A DNA stretch of 64,000 nucleotides from assembly GCF_025655475.1 (NCBI RefSeq), contig NZ_JAHTIK010000001.1, forward strand, positions 62,001 to 126,000, in the 5' to 3' direction. The notes under the pieces are model-generated. The model saw only the letters and a program-made list of their open reading frames with translations, had not been told where the DNA came from and did not search any database. Both the position numbers and the translations under genes were made by a program. Shown piece by piece: positions 54,036-64,000 of the stretch (position 1 is the stretch's first letter; every line of letters starts with the position of its first letter). This DNA comes from Kitasatospora sp. DSM 101779 (GTDB lineage Bacteria > Actinomycetota > Actinomycetes > Streptomycetales > Streptomycetaceae).

Positions 54036-56933
54036 TCACAGCCCCGCTGGCTGCCATTCCTGGTTGGAGCCACCGTTGGCGGGCCACTGGATGACCTTGG
54101 CGCCGTCGGCGGTGGATCCACTCTGCACGTCTGCGCACAGTCCGCTCTTGATGTTGACGAGGCGGTAGTAGCCGCTGGTGGCCGCCGGAAGGAGCTTCCA
54201 CCACTGGATGGCGCCGTTGGTGTCCGACCACTGGTCCAGGGCTGTGCCGGCGCTGGTGGAGCCGCCCGGGACGTCGAGCACCTTGCCGCTGTTGATGTTG
54301 CACAGGCGGTAGGACCCGTCGTAGTCGGGGAGCAGCTTCCACTGCTGGTTGGCGCTGTCGGACCACGTGTTCTGGATGACGGCCCCGCCGTCGGAGGTGG
54401 AGGAGCCGGAGACGTCCATGACCTTGCCGCTCTTGCGGTTGACCAGCTTGAACGGGCCGGTCAGCAGGCCGATCGTGATCGTGGTGCTCGTTCCTGCGGT
54501 CAACGACACGATGCGGGCGTGGTTGCCCAGCGACGACCTGGTGACCGTCGCGCCGGTGCTGATGGATGTGATGCCGCGCCGGCAGATGAAGGTGATGTTC
54601 TGGTCGATGTCGGAGGTGAGCGTGACGGTGGCCGTGCGGGCCGCCGTGTCCCAGGACAGCGACCGGATGGTGATGCGGTTGCGGCCGCGGACGCCGTTGA
54701 TGGTGCCCTTCGTGAGCTGGTCGGGGAGGGCGGGGAGGATCTCAAGGACACCGGGACGGGTGTAGACGAGTGCTTCGCCGAGGACGGCGGGGACGGTGTT
54801 GGCGGCGTCGCAGTTGTAGATGTCCAGGTTGGGGTTGTGGGAGGTCATCAGACTCCGCCACACCATGTTCTTGCCGTAGATCTTCAGCAGGTTGCTGTAG
54901 ACACCGGGGCCGTCCTTCAGACGGGCGCGGGCCAGCGCCCGGTGGAGGCTGCCGTGGGCGGAATAGTTCTGGTCGCCTCGCTTGTCCAGGGCCGTGCGGG
55001 CGTACTTGACCAGGTCGGGCTTGTCCTCGGGGTTGATCTCGTGCAGCGGCCAGGCGCCGTACAGGTGCTGGACGTGCCGGTGGTTGTAGCGGTCGGTCAG
55101 GCCCGGCCAGGACCACTCGGCGAGCGCCCCGTCGCTGTTGACGGTGTAGTCGGGCAGCTTGGCGAGCAGGGCGGTCCAGCGTTGCACGCCCTGGCCGCTG
55201 CCCTGCTCCAGGCCGAGGGTGTCGGCCGCGTCGATCGCGGCCTGGAGGGCGTGCCGGCCGGCCATGATGTCGCCGGTGGCGTTGACGGAGAACGCCTGGC
55301 TGGTGCTGGTGGGGGTGTTCTCCATGGAGTAGGAGGGGACGAAGACGGCCTTGCCGCTGGAGTCGGTGCGGGTGAGGAAGTCCTCGTAGAACAGAGCCAG
55401 TTCCATCAGGGCAGGACCGAGCTTGTTCTTCAGGAAGGCGCTGTCACCGGTGACCTGGTAGTACTCCAGAAGCGGGTAGAGCAGCCAGTCGGCGCCGCCG
55501 GTCCAGGCCTCGCCGGGGAAGCTGCCGCTGTTGAAGTGCAGCATGTGCCCGTACTCGCCGTCGGTCCGGGACGGGGCGAGGAAGCCGCGGGTGCCGTAGA
55601 GGTTGGTGGCGTTGTCGCGCCAGTGGGCGAGCTGGCCGAGGATGAGGTCGAAGTAGCCCTGCATGGCATCGGTGAGGTCGAGGATGTTGCCGCCGGCGAC
55701 CTGCAGGTTGATGTTGGCGTCGGTGGTGAAGTCGTCGGCCCAGGAGCCGTTCCAGGTGCCCGTCCAGATGCCGGTCAGGCGTGGTGGCAGAACACCACTG
55801 GAACTGATGAAGAGATAGCGGCCGGAGTCGTACATCCGCTCCAGCAGTGCGACGTCGATGGCGGAGGCGTCGCTGTTCTGGCGGGCTATGAGCTCGCCGG
55901 TGGCCAGCCGACGGTCGGCGGCGGAGACGTTCAGGTCGATGCTGGAGCGGTCGTACATGGCCTGGTGCTTCGGGGCGTGTCGGCCCAGGAGGGTGGCGTA
56001 GTCGGCCGTCAGGGCGGCGAGGGCGGTCTGCAGGGGCTGGCTGTTCCAGCCGGTGGAGGTCTCGTACCGGCCGAGCTTGGTCAGCAGCAGCACCTTGGTG
56101 GCCTTGGCGACCACCAGGGTCTGCCCGTCGGCGGTGACGGAGGAGCCGCTGCCGGAGACCACGACGCGGGTGACGCCCTCGTAGCCGTAGGCACCGCCGG
56201 AGGGGTAGGTGCCGCGCAGGTTCAGGTAGCCGTCGCCGCTGGTGGCGGTGGCGGTGGCGGAGAAGGACACTCTGGTCGGCACGCCCGCAAGAGCGGTGTT
56301 GACGCTGATGGTGGTGTCCACGGTGCGGCCGGTCGCGGGCAGCAGCTCGTGGACGATGACCTGGTCGGCGCGGGAGACGAAGACGTGGCGCTTCCAGGTG
56401 CCGTACTGGTCGGTCCAGGTGTGGGTGATCTCGCCGGTGCGGAAGTCGGTGAGGCGGGCGAAGTCGTTGACGGTGGTCATGCCCGGGGTGCTGAGCTGGA
56501 GTTCGTAGCCGGGGTGGAAGGTCTGGGTCCAGCGCAGGCTCCAGCCGTGGACGAAGGTGGAGGAGGCACCGGAGTAGTCGCCGGCCAGCGCCTGGTCCCG
56601 GGCGGTCTCGAGATACGGCGAGATCACGGGGGGTATGACGCTCCGGCTGCCGTTGGGCAGCACGAACCGGTGATGATTGAAGATCATCTTCTCGAGCGTG
56701 GGCGCCCCGTAGTAGACGACCCCGTATTCGCCGTTGCCGCTCAGGAAGCCGTCGGTCCAGGCCGAAGCGGTGGCGTTGTCCCAGATGCCGCGGTCCGGGA
56801 GAGTGACCTGGGGCGGTACGGCCGCGGAGGCCCGGGCGGCGAAGACGTAGCCGGGCAGGGCCGCGGCGCCGGCGGCGAGGGCGGCCGTGGTGAGGAAACG
56901 CCGACGGTTGAGGGGAAGGTCGGGCAGTGACAT
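54036..56933 (-). CDS. Secreted GH95 family alpha-L-fucosidase/galactosidase with ricin-type CBM13
   Basis: About 965 residues from ATG 56933, which has GGAG upstream (the frame also opens at 57026 but without signals). Tat signal NRRRFLTTAALAAGAAALPG. The GH95 body carries GIWDNATASAWTDGFLSGNG, IFNHHRFVLPNG, GIWTGTWNGSWADDFTTDAN, INLQVAGGNILDLTDAMQGY and MENTPTSTSQAFSVNA with catalytic-region Asp/Glu/Asn residues. The C-terminal ricin/CBM13 lectin has three beta-trefoil repeats (KLVNRKSGKVMDVSG, RLCNINSGKVLDVPG, RLVNIKSGLCADVQS, each followed by a Q-x-W-like motif). Predicted to remove alpha-1,2-L-fucose or galactose from plant or host glycans outside the cell. It shares the locus with a LacI regulator and a GH2 beta-galactosidase. 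Confidence 0.9.
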   Translation of the reverse strand: MSLPDLPLNRRRFLTTAALAAGAAALPGYVFAARASAAVPPQVTLPDRGIWDNATASAWTDGFLSGNGEYGVVYYGAPTLEKMIFNHHRFVLPNGSRSVIPPVISPYLETARDQALAGDYSGASSTFVHGWSLRWTQTFHPGYELQLSTPGMTTVNDFARLTDFRTGEITHTWTDQYGTWKRHVFVSRADQVIVHELLPATGRTVDTTISVNTALAGVPTRVSFSATATATSGDGYLNLRGTYPSGGAYGYEGVTRVVVSGSGSSVTADGQTLVVAKATKVLLLTKLGRYETSTGWNSQPLQTALAALTADYATLLGRHAPKHQAMYDRSSIDLNVSAADRRLATGELIARQNSDASAIDVALLERMYDSGRYLFISSSGVLPPRLTGIWTGTWNGSWADDFTTDANINLQVAGGNILDLTDAMQGYFDLILGQLAHWRDNATNLYGTRGFLAPSRTDGEYGHMLHFNSGSFPGEAWTGGADWLLYPLLEYYQVTGDSAFLKNKLGPALMELALFYEDFLTRTDSSGKAVFVPSYSMENTPTSTSQAFSVNATGDIMAGRHALQAAIDAADTLGLEQGSGQGVQRWTALLAKLPDYTVNSDGALAEWSWPGLTDRYNHRHVQHLYGAWPLHEINPEDKPDLVKYARTALDKRGDQNYSAHGSLHRALARARLKDGPGVYSNLLKIYGKNMVWRSLMTSHNPNLDIYNCDAANTVPAVLGEALVYTRPGVLEILPALPDQLTKGTINGVRGRNRITIRSLSWDTAARTATVTLTSDIDQNITFICRRGITSISTGATVTRSSLGNHARIVSLTAGTSTTITIGLLTGPFKLVNRKSGKVMDVSGSSTSDGGAVIQNTWSDSANQQWKLLPDYDGSYRLCNINSGKVLDVPGGSTSAGTALDQWSDTNGAIQWWKLLPAATSGYYRLVNIKSGLCADVQSGSTADGAKVIQWPANGGSNQEWQPAGL

Positions 56934-57108
56934 GGGCGGACTCCGTTGTCGGACGGTGCGTACAACTGGGCACAGGGGTGACACCGGTGCGGGTCCGGTG
57001 GTGGACAACAGCGCTTTGTCGGACATGCGGTGGCTGCGTCAGCCGTCGACGGCAGAACCGGACGGCTGGGGGCCGCCCGCCCCGCGGGGACGGACCGGCC
57101 TCGAGTGT

Positions 57109-59913
57109 CTACGGGGTCACGGTCACCCCGGGCGCCATCTCGGCGGTCCCGTTGGTGAGCTTTCCGGAGCCGGTAGCGCCTTCGGAGCTGACGAAGCGCA
57201 GCTCGTGGCTGGCGCCCGCCGTGTTGCAGAGGGCGAGCAGGAGCGTGGACTGGTTGGCCGCGTAGGCGTTCTGGACGAAGGAGGTGATGTCGACGCTGAT
57301 GTCGCGGCCGTCGATGGCGTTGCCCTGGTGGATCCCGCCGCCCTCGGGGATGACGGTCGAACCGAGGGTGAAGGTGGCCGACTTCGCGACGGAGGAGGTC
57401 GTGGCGGTGAAGCTCGGCCGTTTCTGCCAGGTCATCGTGTTGACCGGGCAGGACGTGCTGCCGCCGGCGCAGGTGGTGTCGCTGGCGGGTTGCACGAGGA
57501 GCTGATCGGTGTCGGTCGACGGGACCGACGAATAGCGGTGGCCGACGTAGGTGAGATGGAGTGTCGCCTGGCTCGGTGCCCTGGTGAGGCTGCTGAGGGG
57601 GAACTGGAGGTAGGAGAGCTTTCCGTCGCCGGATCCCGTGGTGTACTGCTCGCCCATCAGGCCGACCCCGGTGTTGCGGGTGATGAGGGTCAGGTCCGAG
57701 GAGTTGTTCTTGGTCTGGTCGCCGGTCCACGCGCCGACCCAGGTGTCGCCGTTGGTGAGGGCGCCGGCCTTCACGTTCCGGGACTGGCCGTTCGCGTCCG
57801 TGTAGGTGGTGGTGAGCGCGCCGATCCCACTCGTCGTCAGCGGGAGCTGGCTGGTGTATTCGACAAGCTGGCCCGCCACGCGGATGTCGTTCAGCGTCGC
57901 GTTCGTGGCGCCGTTCAGTGTGCTGCTCGTGTTCTGCTGCGAGAACCACACGTTGTCGAGGCCGAAGGTGCCGATCGGGGCCCTGGTGTACGAGTACGCG
58001 GTGCCCGACCCGTCGGGGTTGGGGGCGAACCCGTAGGTCGCCTGCTGGTCGGCGGTGATGGTCTGGGTGGATCCGTTGCCGCCGTTGAGCCCGATCGGTC
58101 CCTTGGTGAACCGGGAGGTGTCGATCGAGCTGTTCTTCACCACGATGCTCTGGATGCGCGGGTACGGGTTGGGGCCGTTGTGCGTGAAGATGCCGCCGGC
58201 CAACGGCGACACGGAGTTGAAGTTGTCGAACGCGTAGTTGGTGAGCCGGTATCCGTACGAGTTCCATCCGAGCCGGATCGCGTTGCCGGCAGCGACGGAC
58301 CAGTTCAGCGTGTTGCTGACCGAGATGTTCTTCGAGTCCTCGTGGTCCCAGTGGTAGGAGTCGAACCCGAGATCGTCGGCGACGGTGTCGTGGGCGGCTA
58401 CCGCGTCGACATAGCCCTGGACGTCGGCGGTGGAGGTGCCGAGCTGGAAGTTGTTCCACACGCCGGAGGCCAGCGGGGTGAATCCGTCGCTGGGGTTGTA
58501 GTGGCCGGAGGCGAAAGCGTCGTCGTTGCCGAGGGTGAAGACGCCGTTGGCGGTGATGTCCTGGCCGCTCGCGAAGTCCGTCCCGTCGATCCACGGCTGG
58601 CGGTACGGGGTGAAGGCCTTGATGTTGGTGAACGTCACCCTGTTGGCCGTGTGGGTCTCATAGTTCCACTGCTTCGCGTTGCGCTCGTAGGTGTCGTTGA
58701 ACGCAATGTCCGACGAGTGCATGACCATGACGCCGCCCTGGTGCTGGCTGCGGTAGGCGTCGTGCGAGTCACCGCTGCTGCGGGCGTTGTAGTTCGCCAC
58801 GCCGTTGCCGTCGAAGACGCCGCGGCCGTCGATTTCGACGTTGCTCGAGTTGATGATCCCGATCGCCGGCTCGAACGCCTCCATGTACGCCTGGACGCGG
58901 TTCTTCAGCAGGGCCCCTTCGTCGGTGTAGATCTTCAGCTTGCCGCCCTTGAGCTTGCTGCCGTCCAGACCGTTGACCAGGAGACCGGACCACACGTACG
59001 TGCCGTTCGGGAAGTAGAGCGTGTTGAGCGCCGTGGGGTTGGCTTTGATGGTGTCGATGGCCGCCTGCAGCGCGTACGTGACGTCGTTGGCGGCCATCAC
59101 CCGCACCTTCGGGTACCGCACATTGACGCTGTTCGCGCTCACCAGGCTCCCGGCCGAGGTTTGCTGACCGGCGGGGACGGCAGTGCCGTTGACGGTCTTG
59201 CCGGCCATGGAGCTCGTCGTCGGGGCGGGAGCCTTCTGAGCCGCGCTGTTCGGGTGCGCCGCGAGGTACTTCACGGCGAACTCCTGGAAGTTGACGACAC
59301 CGGTCTGCAGGCTGACGCCGGAACCGTCCGATGCGCTGGTGGTGTCCGGACGCTGCGCCGGGTCCTCCGGAGGGTCGTTGACGACCGCCAGGTAGGGCTG
59401 TCCCGCGGCATTGGTCGAGTCGCCGTTGACCATCACGATCGCCTGGTTCAACCCGGCGGCGGCTGACAGCTGGAACGTCAGGGTGTGCTTGTCCGTGCTC
59501 ACCGAGACGCTGCCGGACGGGTAGTGGCGCGCCGGGTAGATGGTCACCGTGTCGATCGTGGTGCTGGGCAGCGTGACCGTGATCGTCGGTGTCCGGGAAT
59601 CCGACGCGAAGCGCGCGATGTCGAAGGTGTGGCCGTTCTCGGTGTACTGGACAGCCTGGACGGACGTGCCGGCGACTTGCACCTGGTACTTGGTGGACGC
59701 CACGTCCGGGGACGTCGTCGTACCGCCTCCCACTCCCGTCGGTGCGTACGTGTGGACGGTGGTGGCGGCGTGTGCGGGGACGGCGCCGGCGAGCAGGAGG
59801 CTCGCCGCCGTCATGGTGGCGCCGGCAGCGGCCGCGATGAGGCGGCGCACGCGGGAGCCGCGTCGCGCCGGTGCGGGGTTCGGGTCGGCGTCGCCGCCGG
59901 CGGGTCTGATCAT
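57109..59913 (-). CDS. Secreted parallel beta-helix glycosidase/lyase-like protein with C-terminal DNRLRE domain
   Basis: The 934-residue protein starts at ATG 59913 with signal ATMTAASLLLAGAVPAHA. An N-terminal beta-sandwich (about 45-150) is followed by a right-handed parallel beta-helix: TLYFPNGTYVWSGLLVNGLD, NVEIDGRGVFDGNGVANYNA, GGVMVMHSSDIAFNDTYERN, then WIDGTDFASGQDITANGVFT and LGNDDAFASGHYN. The NDDA block with the preceding DGTD resembles the catalytic aspartates of GH28/GH49-type enzymes; the exact family is not certain. A C-terminal DNRLRE-type domain (about 760-934) reads YLQFPLSSLTRAPSQATLHL, then DISVDITSFVQNAYAANQST. Role: extracellular polysaccharide depolymerisation or binding. 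Divergent from the LacI gene. Confidence 0.85.
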   Translation of the reverse strand: MIRPAGGDADPNPAPARRGSRVRRLIAAAAGATMTAASLLLAGAVPAHAATTVHTYAPTGVGGGTTTSPDVASTKYQVQVAGTSVQAVQYTENGHTFDIARFASDSRTPTITVTLPSTTIDTVTIYPARHYPSGSVSVSTDKHTLTFQLSAAAGLNQAIVMVNGDSTNAAGQPYLAVVNDPPEDPAQRPDTTSASDGSGVSLQTGVVNFQEFAVKYLAAHPNSAAQKAPAPTTSSMAGKTVNGTAVPAGQQTSAGSLVSANSVNVRYPKVRVMAANDVTYALQAAIDTIKANPTALNTLYFPNGTYVWSGLLVNGLDGSKLKGGKLKIYTDEGALLKNRVQAYMEAFEPAIGIINSSNVEIDGRGVFDGNGVANYNARSSGDSHDAYRSQHQGGVMVMHSSDIAFNDTYERNAKQWNYETHTANRVTFTNIKAFTPYRQPWIDGTDFASGQDITANGVFTLGNDDAFASGHYNPSDGFTPLASGVWNNFQLGTSTADVQGYVDAVAAHDTVADDLGFDSYHWDHEDSKNISVSNTLNWSVAAGNAIRLGWNSYGYRLTNYAFDNFNSVSPLAGGIFTHNGPNPYPRIQSIVVKNSSIDTSRFTKGPIGLNGGNGSTQTITADQQATYGFAPNPDGSGTAYSYTRAPIGTFGLDNVWFSQQNTSSTLNGATNATLNDIRVAGQLVEYTSQLPLTTSGIGALTTTYTDANGQSRNVKAGALTNGDTWVGAWTGDQTKNNSSDLTLITRNTGVGLMGEQYTTGSGDGKLSYLQFPLSSLTRAPSQATLHLTYVGHRYSSVPSTDTDQLLVQPASDTTCAGGSTSCPVNTMTWQKRPSFTATTSSVAKSATFTLGSTVIPEGGGIHQGNAIDGRDISVDITSFVQNAYAANQSTLLLALCNTAGASHELRFVSSEGATGSGKLTNGTAEMAPGVTVTP

Positions 59914-59934
59914 GCCCAGTCTCTCCTCAGGACG

Positions 59935-59950
59935 AGACCTTTCCAGGTCT
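59935..59950. promoter_or_regulatory. Palindrome before the beta-helix gene
   Basis: AGACCT-TTCC-AGGTCT, a perfect 6-bp inverted repeat, lies 22 bases upstream of the ATG at 59913. It may be an operator or a small leader hairpin. Confidence 0.4.
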
Positions 59951-60020
59951 GTTCAGGCGCTCGCCGTCCGCTGGAGACGGCGCGGAGCATGCGCGATGCC
60001 GCGGCCGGACCACGGCCGTC

Positions 60021-60076
60021 GGGCCGTCGGGCCGTCGGGCCGTCGGGCCGTCGGGCCGTCGGGCCGTCGGGCCGTC
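60021..60076. repeat. Tandem 8-bp repeat GGGCCGTC, seven copies
   Basis: Seven exact head-to-tail copies of GGGCCGTC are preceded by one degenerate copy (CGGCCGTC). They lie in the 487-base divergent intergenic region between the beta-helix gene and the LacI gene, 108-163 bases upstream of the former. Copy number could vary by slippage and change promoter spacing. The rest of the gap (59951-60400) contains no gene. Confidence 0.85.
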
Positions 60077-60400
60077 GAGGCCGAGAGGACACCACGGCGC
60101 ACCGAGCACGATGGCGCGCGGGGGACGTCGAGTGTTGTTTCGCGCGGTGGACCGCGGTGGCTCCACCTCGTTGACCGATCCACGGAGGTAGACGTGGCGG
60201 GGAGATTACTGCCGTGTTTCCGCAGCCGTCAATGCTCCGCGCGCGTCAAACCGCGGGAACAGTCGTGACCTGCCTGTGAAGCCCAACCGCGCTGCTGTGA
60301 CCGCTGAATCGCCGCCGCCGTGCGAAGCCTTGCCCTGCTGCGACAGTTGCCCTACGCTGACGACACTTTCGTGGATCGATAAAAGTTTTGGGGAGCGTAC

Positions 60401-61408
60401 GTGGTGACAATGGCGGAGGTGGCAGCTCGGGCGGGAGTCACCAAGCAGACCGTCTCCAACGTGGTGTCCGGCAAGAAGGTGCGGCCGGAGACCCTGGCGA
60501 AGGTGAACACGGCGATCGCCGAACTCGGCTACAAGCCGAACCTGGTGGCGCGCTCGCTGCGCACCGGCAGCACCTCGACCGTGGGGCTGTTCGTGCCGTC
60601 GGTCGCCAATCCGTTCTACTCGGAGGTGGTCGAGGAGGTCGAGAACGTCCTGGTCGGCCACGGGTACAACCTGCTGCTGGCCACGACGCGCGACGATCCC
60701 GACTACACCCGGGCCCACCTGGAGAACCTGGCCGCGCGCTCGGTGGACGCGCTGCTGGTCGCCGGGGACAACGGTGTCGAACAGCAGTTGCCGATGCTCA
60801 CTGCGGCCGCCTTCCCGGTCGCGCTGTTCGCCTGGGAGGGCGAGCCGCCGACGACGCTCCCGGTGGTGTCCATCGACTACGAGCACGCCGGCTTCCTGGC
60901 CGGGCGCCACCTGCGCGAACTCGGCCACCGGAACGTCGCGGTGATCGCCGACCTCCCCGCGCACACGCTGCGCGTCGGCGGGCTGCGCCGGGCGTTCGCC
61001 GCCGACGGGCTGGCCATCGACGACCGCATGGTGTTCACCCGCACCAGCGACGACGCCGCCGGCGGGTACGCCGCGGCCCGCGCGGCGCTGGACGCCGATC
61101 CGCAGCTCACGGCGGTCTTCGCCACCCACGATGTGCTGGCCCTCGGCGCCATCGAGGCGGTGGTCCGGTCCGGCCGACGGGTCCCCGAGGACGTCAGCGT
61201 CGTCGGCTTCGACGACATCGCCCAGGTCGGACGGATCGAACCGGCCCTGACCACGGTCACCTTCCCGAAGCGCGAGATGGCCCAGCAGGCCGTCGAACTG
61301 CTGCTGCGCGCCGTCGACTCCGGCCGGCCCCCGACCAACGTCATCTCACTGCTGCGCCCGACCCTGACCGTCCGGGCGAGCAGCGCCCCGCCCCGAGCGA
61401 CCGCCTAG
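60401..61408 (+). CDS. LacI-family transcriptional regulator
   Basis: The 335-residue LacI regulator starts at GTG 60401 (GGGGAG upstream; GTG 60404 and ATG 60410 are near). HTH: TMAEVAARAGVTKQTVSNVV, then the hinge helix region LGYKPNLVARSLRTGSTS. The periplasmic-binding-protein fold has VGLFVPSVANPFYSEVVEEV, VVSIDYEHAGFLAGRHLREL, AVFATHDVLALGAIEAV and VSVVGFDDIA. It should sense a sugar, possibly galactose- or fucose-containing, and repress the neighbouring GH genes and itself. A semi-palindromic ACTTT/AAAGT pair just upstream (about 60365-60386) is a candidate operator. Confidence 0.92.
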   Translation: MVTMAEVAARAGVTKQTVSNVVSGKKVRPETLAKVNTAIAELGYKPNLVARSLRTGSTSTVGLFVPSVANPFYSEVVEEVENVLVGHGYNLLLATTRDDPDYTRAHLENLAARSVDALLVAGDNGVEQQLPMLTAAAFPVALFAWEGEPPTTLPVVSIDYEHAGFLAGRHLRELGHRNVAVIADLPAHTLRVGGLRRAFAADGLAIDDRMVFTRTSDDAAGGYAAARAALDADPQLTAVFATHDVLALGAIEAVVRSGRRVPEDVSVVGFDDIAQVGRIEPALTTVTFPKREMAQQAVELLLRAVDSGRPPTNVISLLRPTLTVRASSAPPRATA

Positions 61409-61440
61409 CGCCCGGCCCCGGCCGGCACGCGGCCCCGTGA

Positions 61441-64000
<2,560 letters not shown>

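Noticed and set aside
56887..59466. Long plus-strand open frame (859 codons) opposite the beta-helix gene
   Set aside because: It is an antisense frame created by GC-rich codon bias of 57109-59913. Its translation is Gly/Val/Arg/Asp-rich, without domains or a ribosome-binding site.

Overview
The window is high-GC actinobacterial DNA, almost certainly from a Streptomycetaceae chromosome (Streptomyces or a close relative). The evidence is strong G/C bias at third codon positions, many GTG/TTG starts, Tat-type signal peptides, a conservon (CvnA-E), a LAL-type LuxR regulator and several secreted glycan-active enzymes. The density of insertion-sequence remnants, broken genes and catabolic or secondary-metabolite genes resembles a variable chromosome arm rather than the conserved core (inference).

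Layout. 1-2.1 kb: the end of a membrane protein gene overlapping a CrtI-like FAD oxidoreductase. 2.1-5.5 kb: an IS graveyard with one intact IS110-family recombinase. 5.5-8.2 kb: a large ATP-binding LuxR (LAL) regulator. 8.2-15.4 kb: decayed transposases, a secreted lipoprotein, a wrecked response regulator, two small membrane proteins and a truncated beta-propeller gene. 15.5-19.4 kb: a 1300-residue secreted FG-GAP protein. 19.4-22.3 kb: more broken genes (an amidase and unknowns). 22.3-23.6 kb: a secreted M23 peptidase. 23.6-25.3 kb: chimeric remains of two mutagenic DNA polymerases (DinB-like and DnaE2-like). 25.5-32.1 kb: an AlkA-like DNA glycosylase gene split in two by about 5.8 kb that carries a quinone oxidoreductase, a GH15 glucosidase/trehalase and a G6PDH paralogue. 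32.5-35.8 kb: two tandem secreted GH43-like proteins with arabinose-binding AbfB (CBM42) domains and a LacI-type operator in front. 35.8-40.3 kb: a secreted SUMF1/FGE-domain protein, a dead IS3 element and a second copy of a 170-bp repeat.

40.3-49.5 kb is the most coherent part. A complete conservon (sensor-like ATPase, roadblock protein, DUF742 protein, GTPase, and a P450 that lacks the ExxR arginine) is followed on the same strand by a tightly overlapped four-gene diterpene cluster: GGPP synthase, class II cyclase with DADD, P450, and class I terpene synthase with an NSE motif. The cluster is closed by a perfect hairpin. Gene content and order match the cyslabdan-type (cld) labdane clusters, so a labdane-related diterpenoid is the likely product.

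49.9-53.8 kb holds a DUF4232 lipoprotein, a divergent FMN reductase/MarR pair sharing a palindrome, an internally deleted GH15 pseudogene and a DUF5996 protein. 54-64 kb is a glycan-utilisation locus: a GH95 fucosidase with a ricin-type lectin, a secreted parallel beta-helix protein, a LacI regulator and a LacZ-type GH2 beta-galactosidase that runs off the window end. Together these would release and hydrolyse fucosylated/galactosylated plant or host glycans under LacI control (inference).
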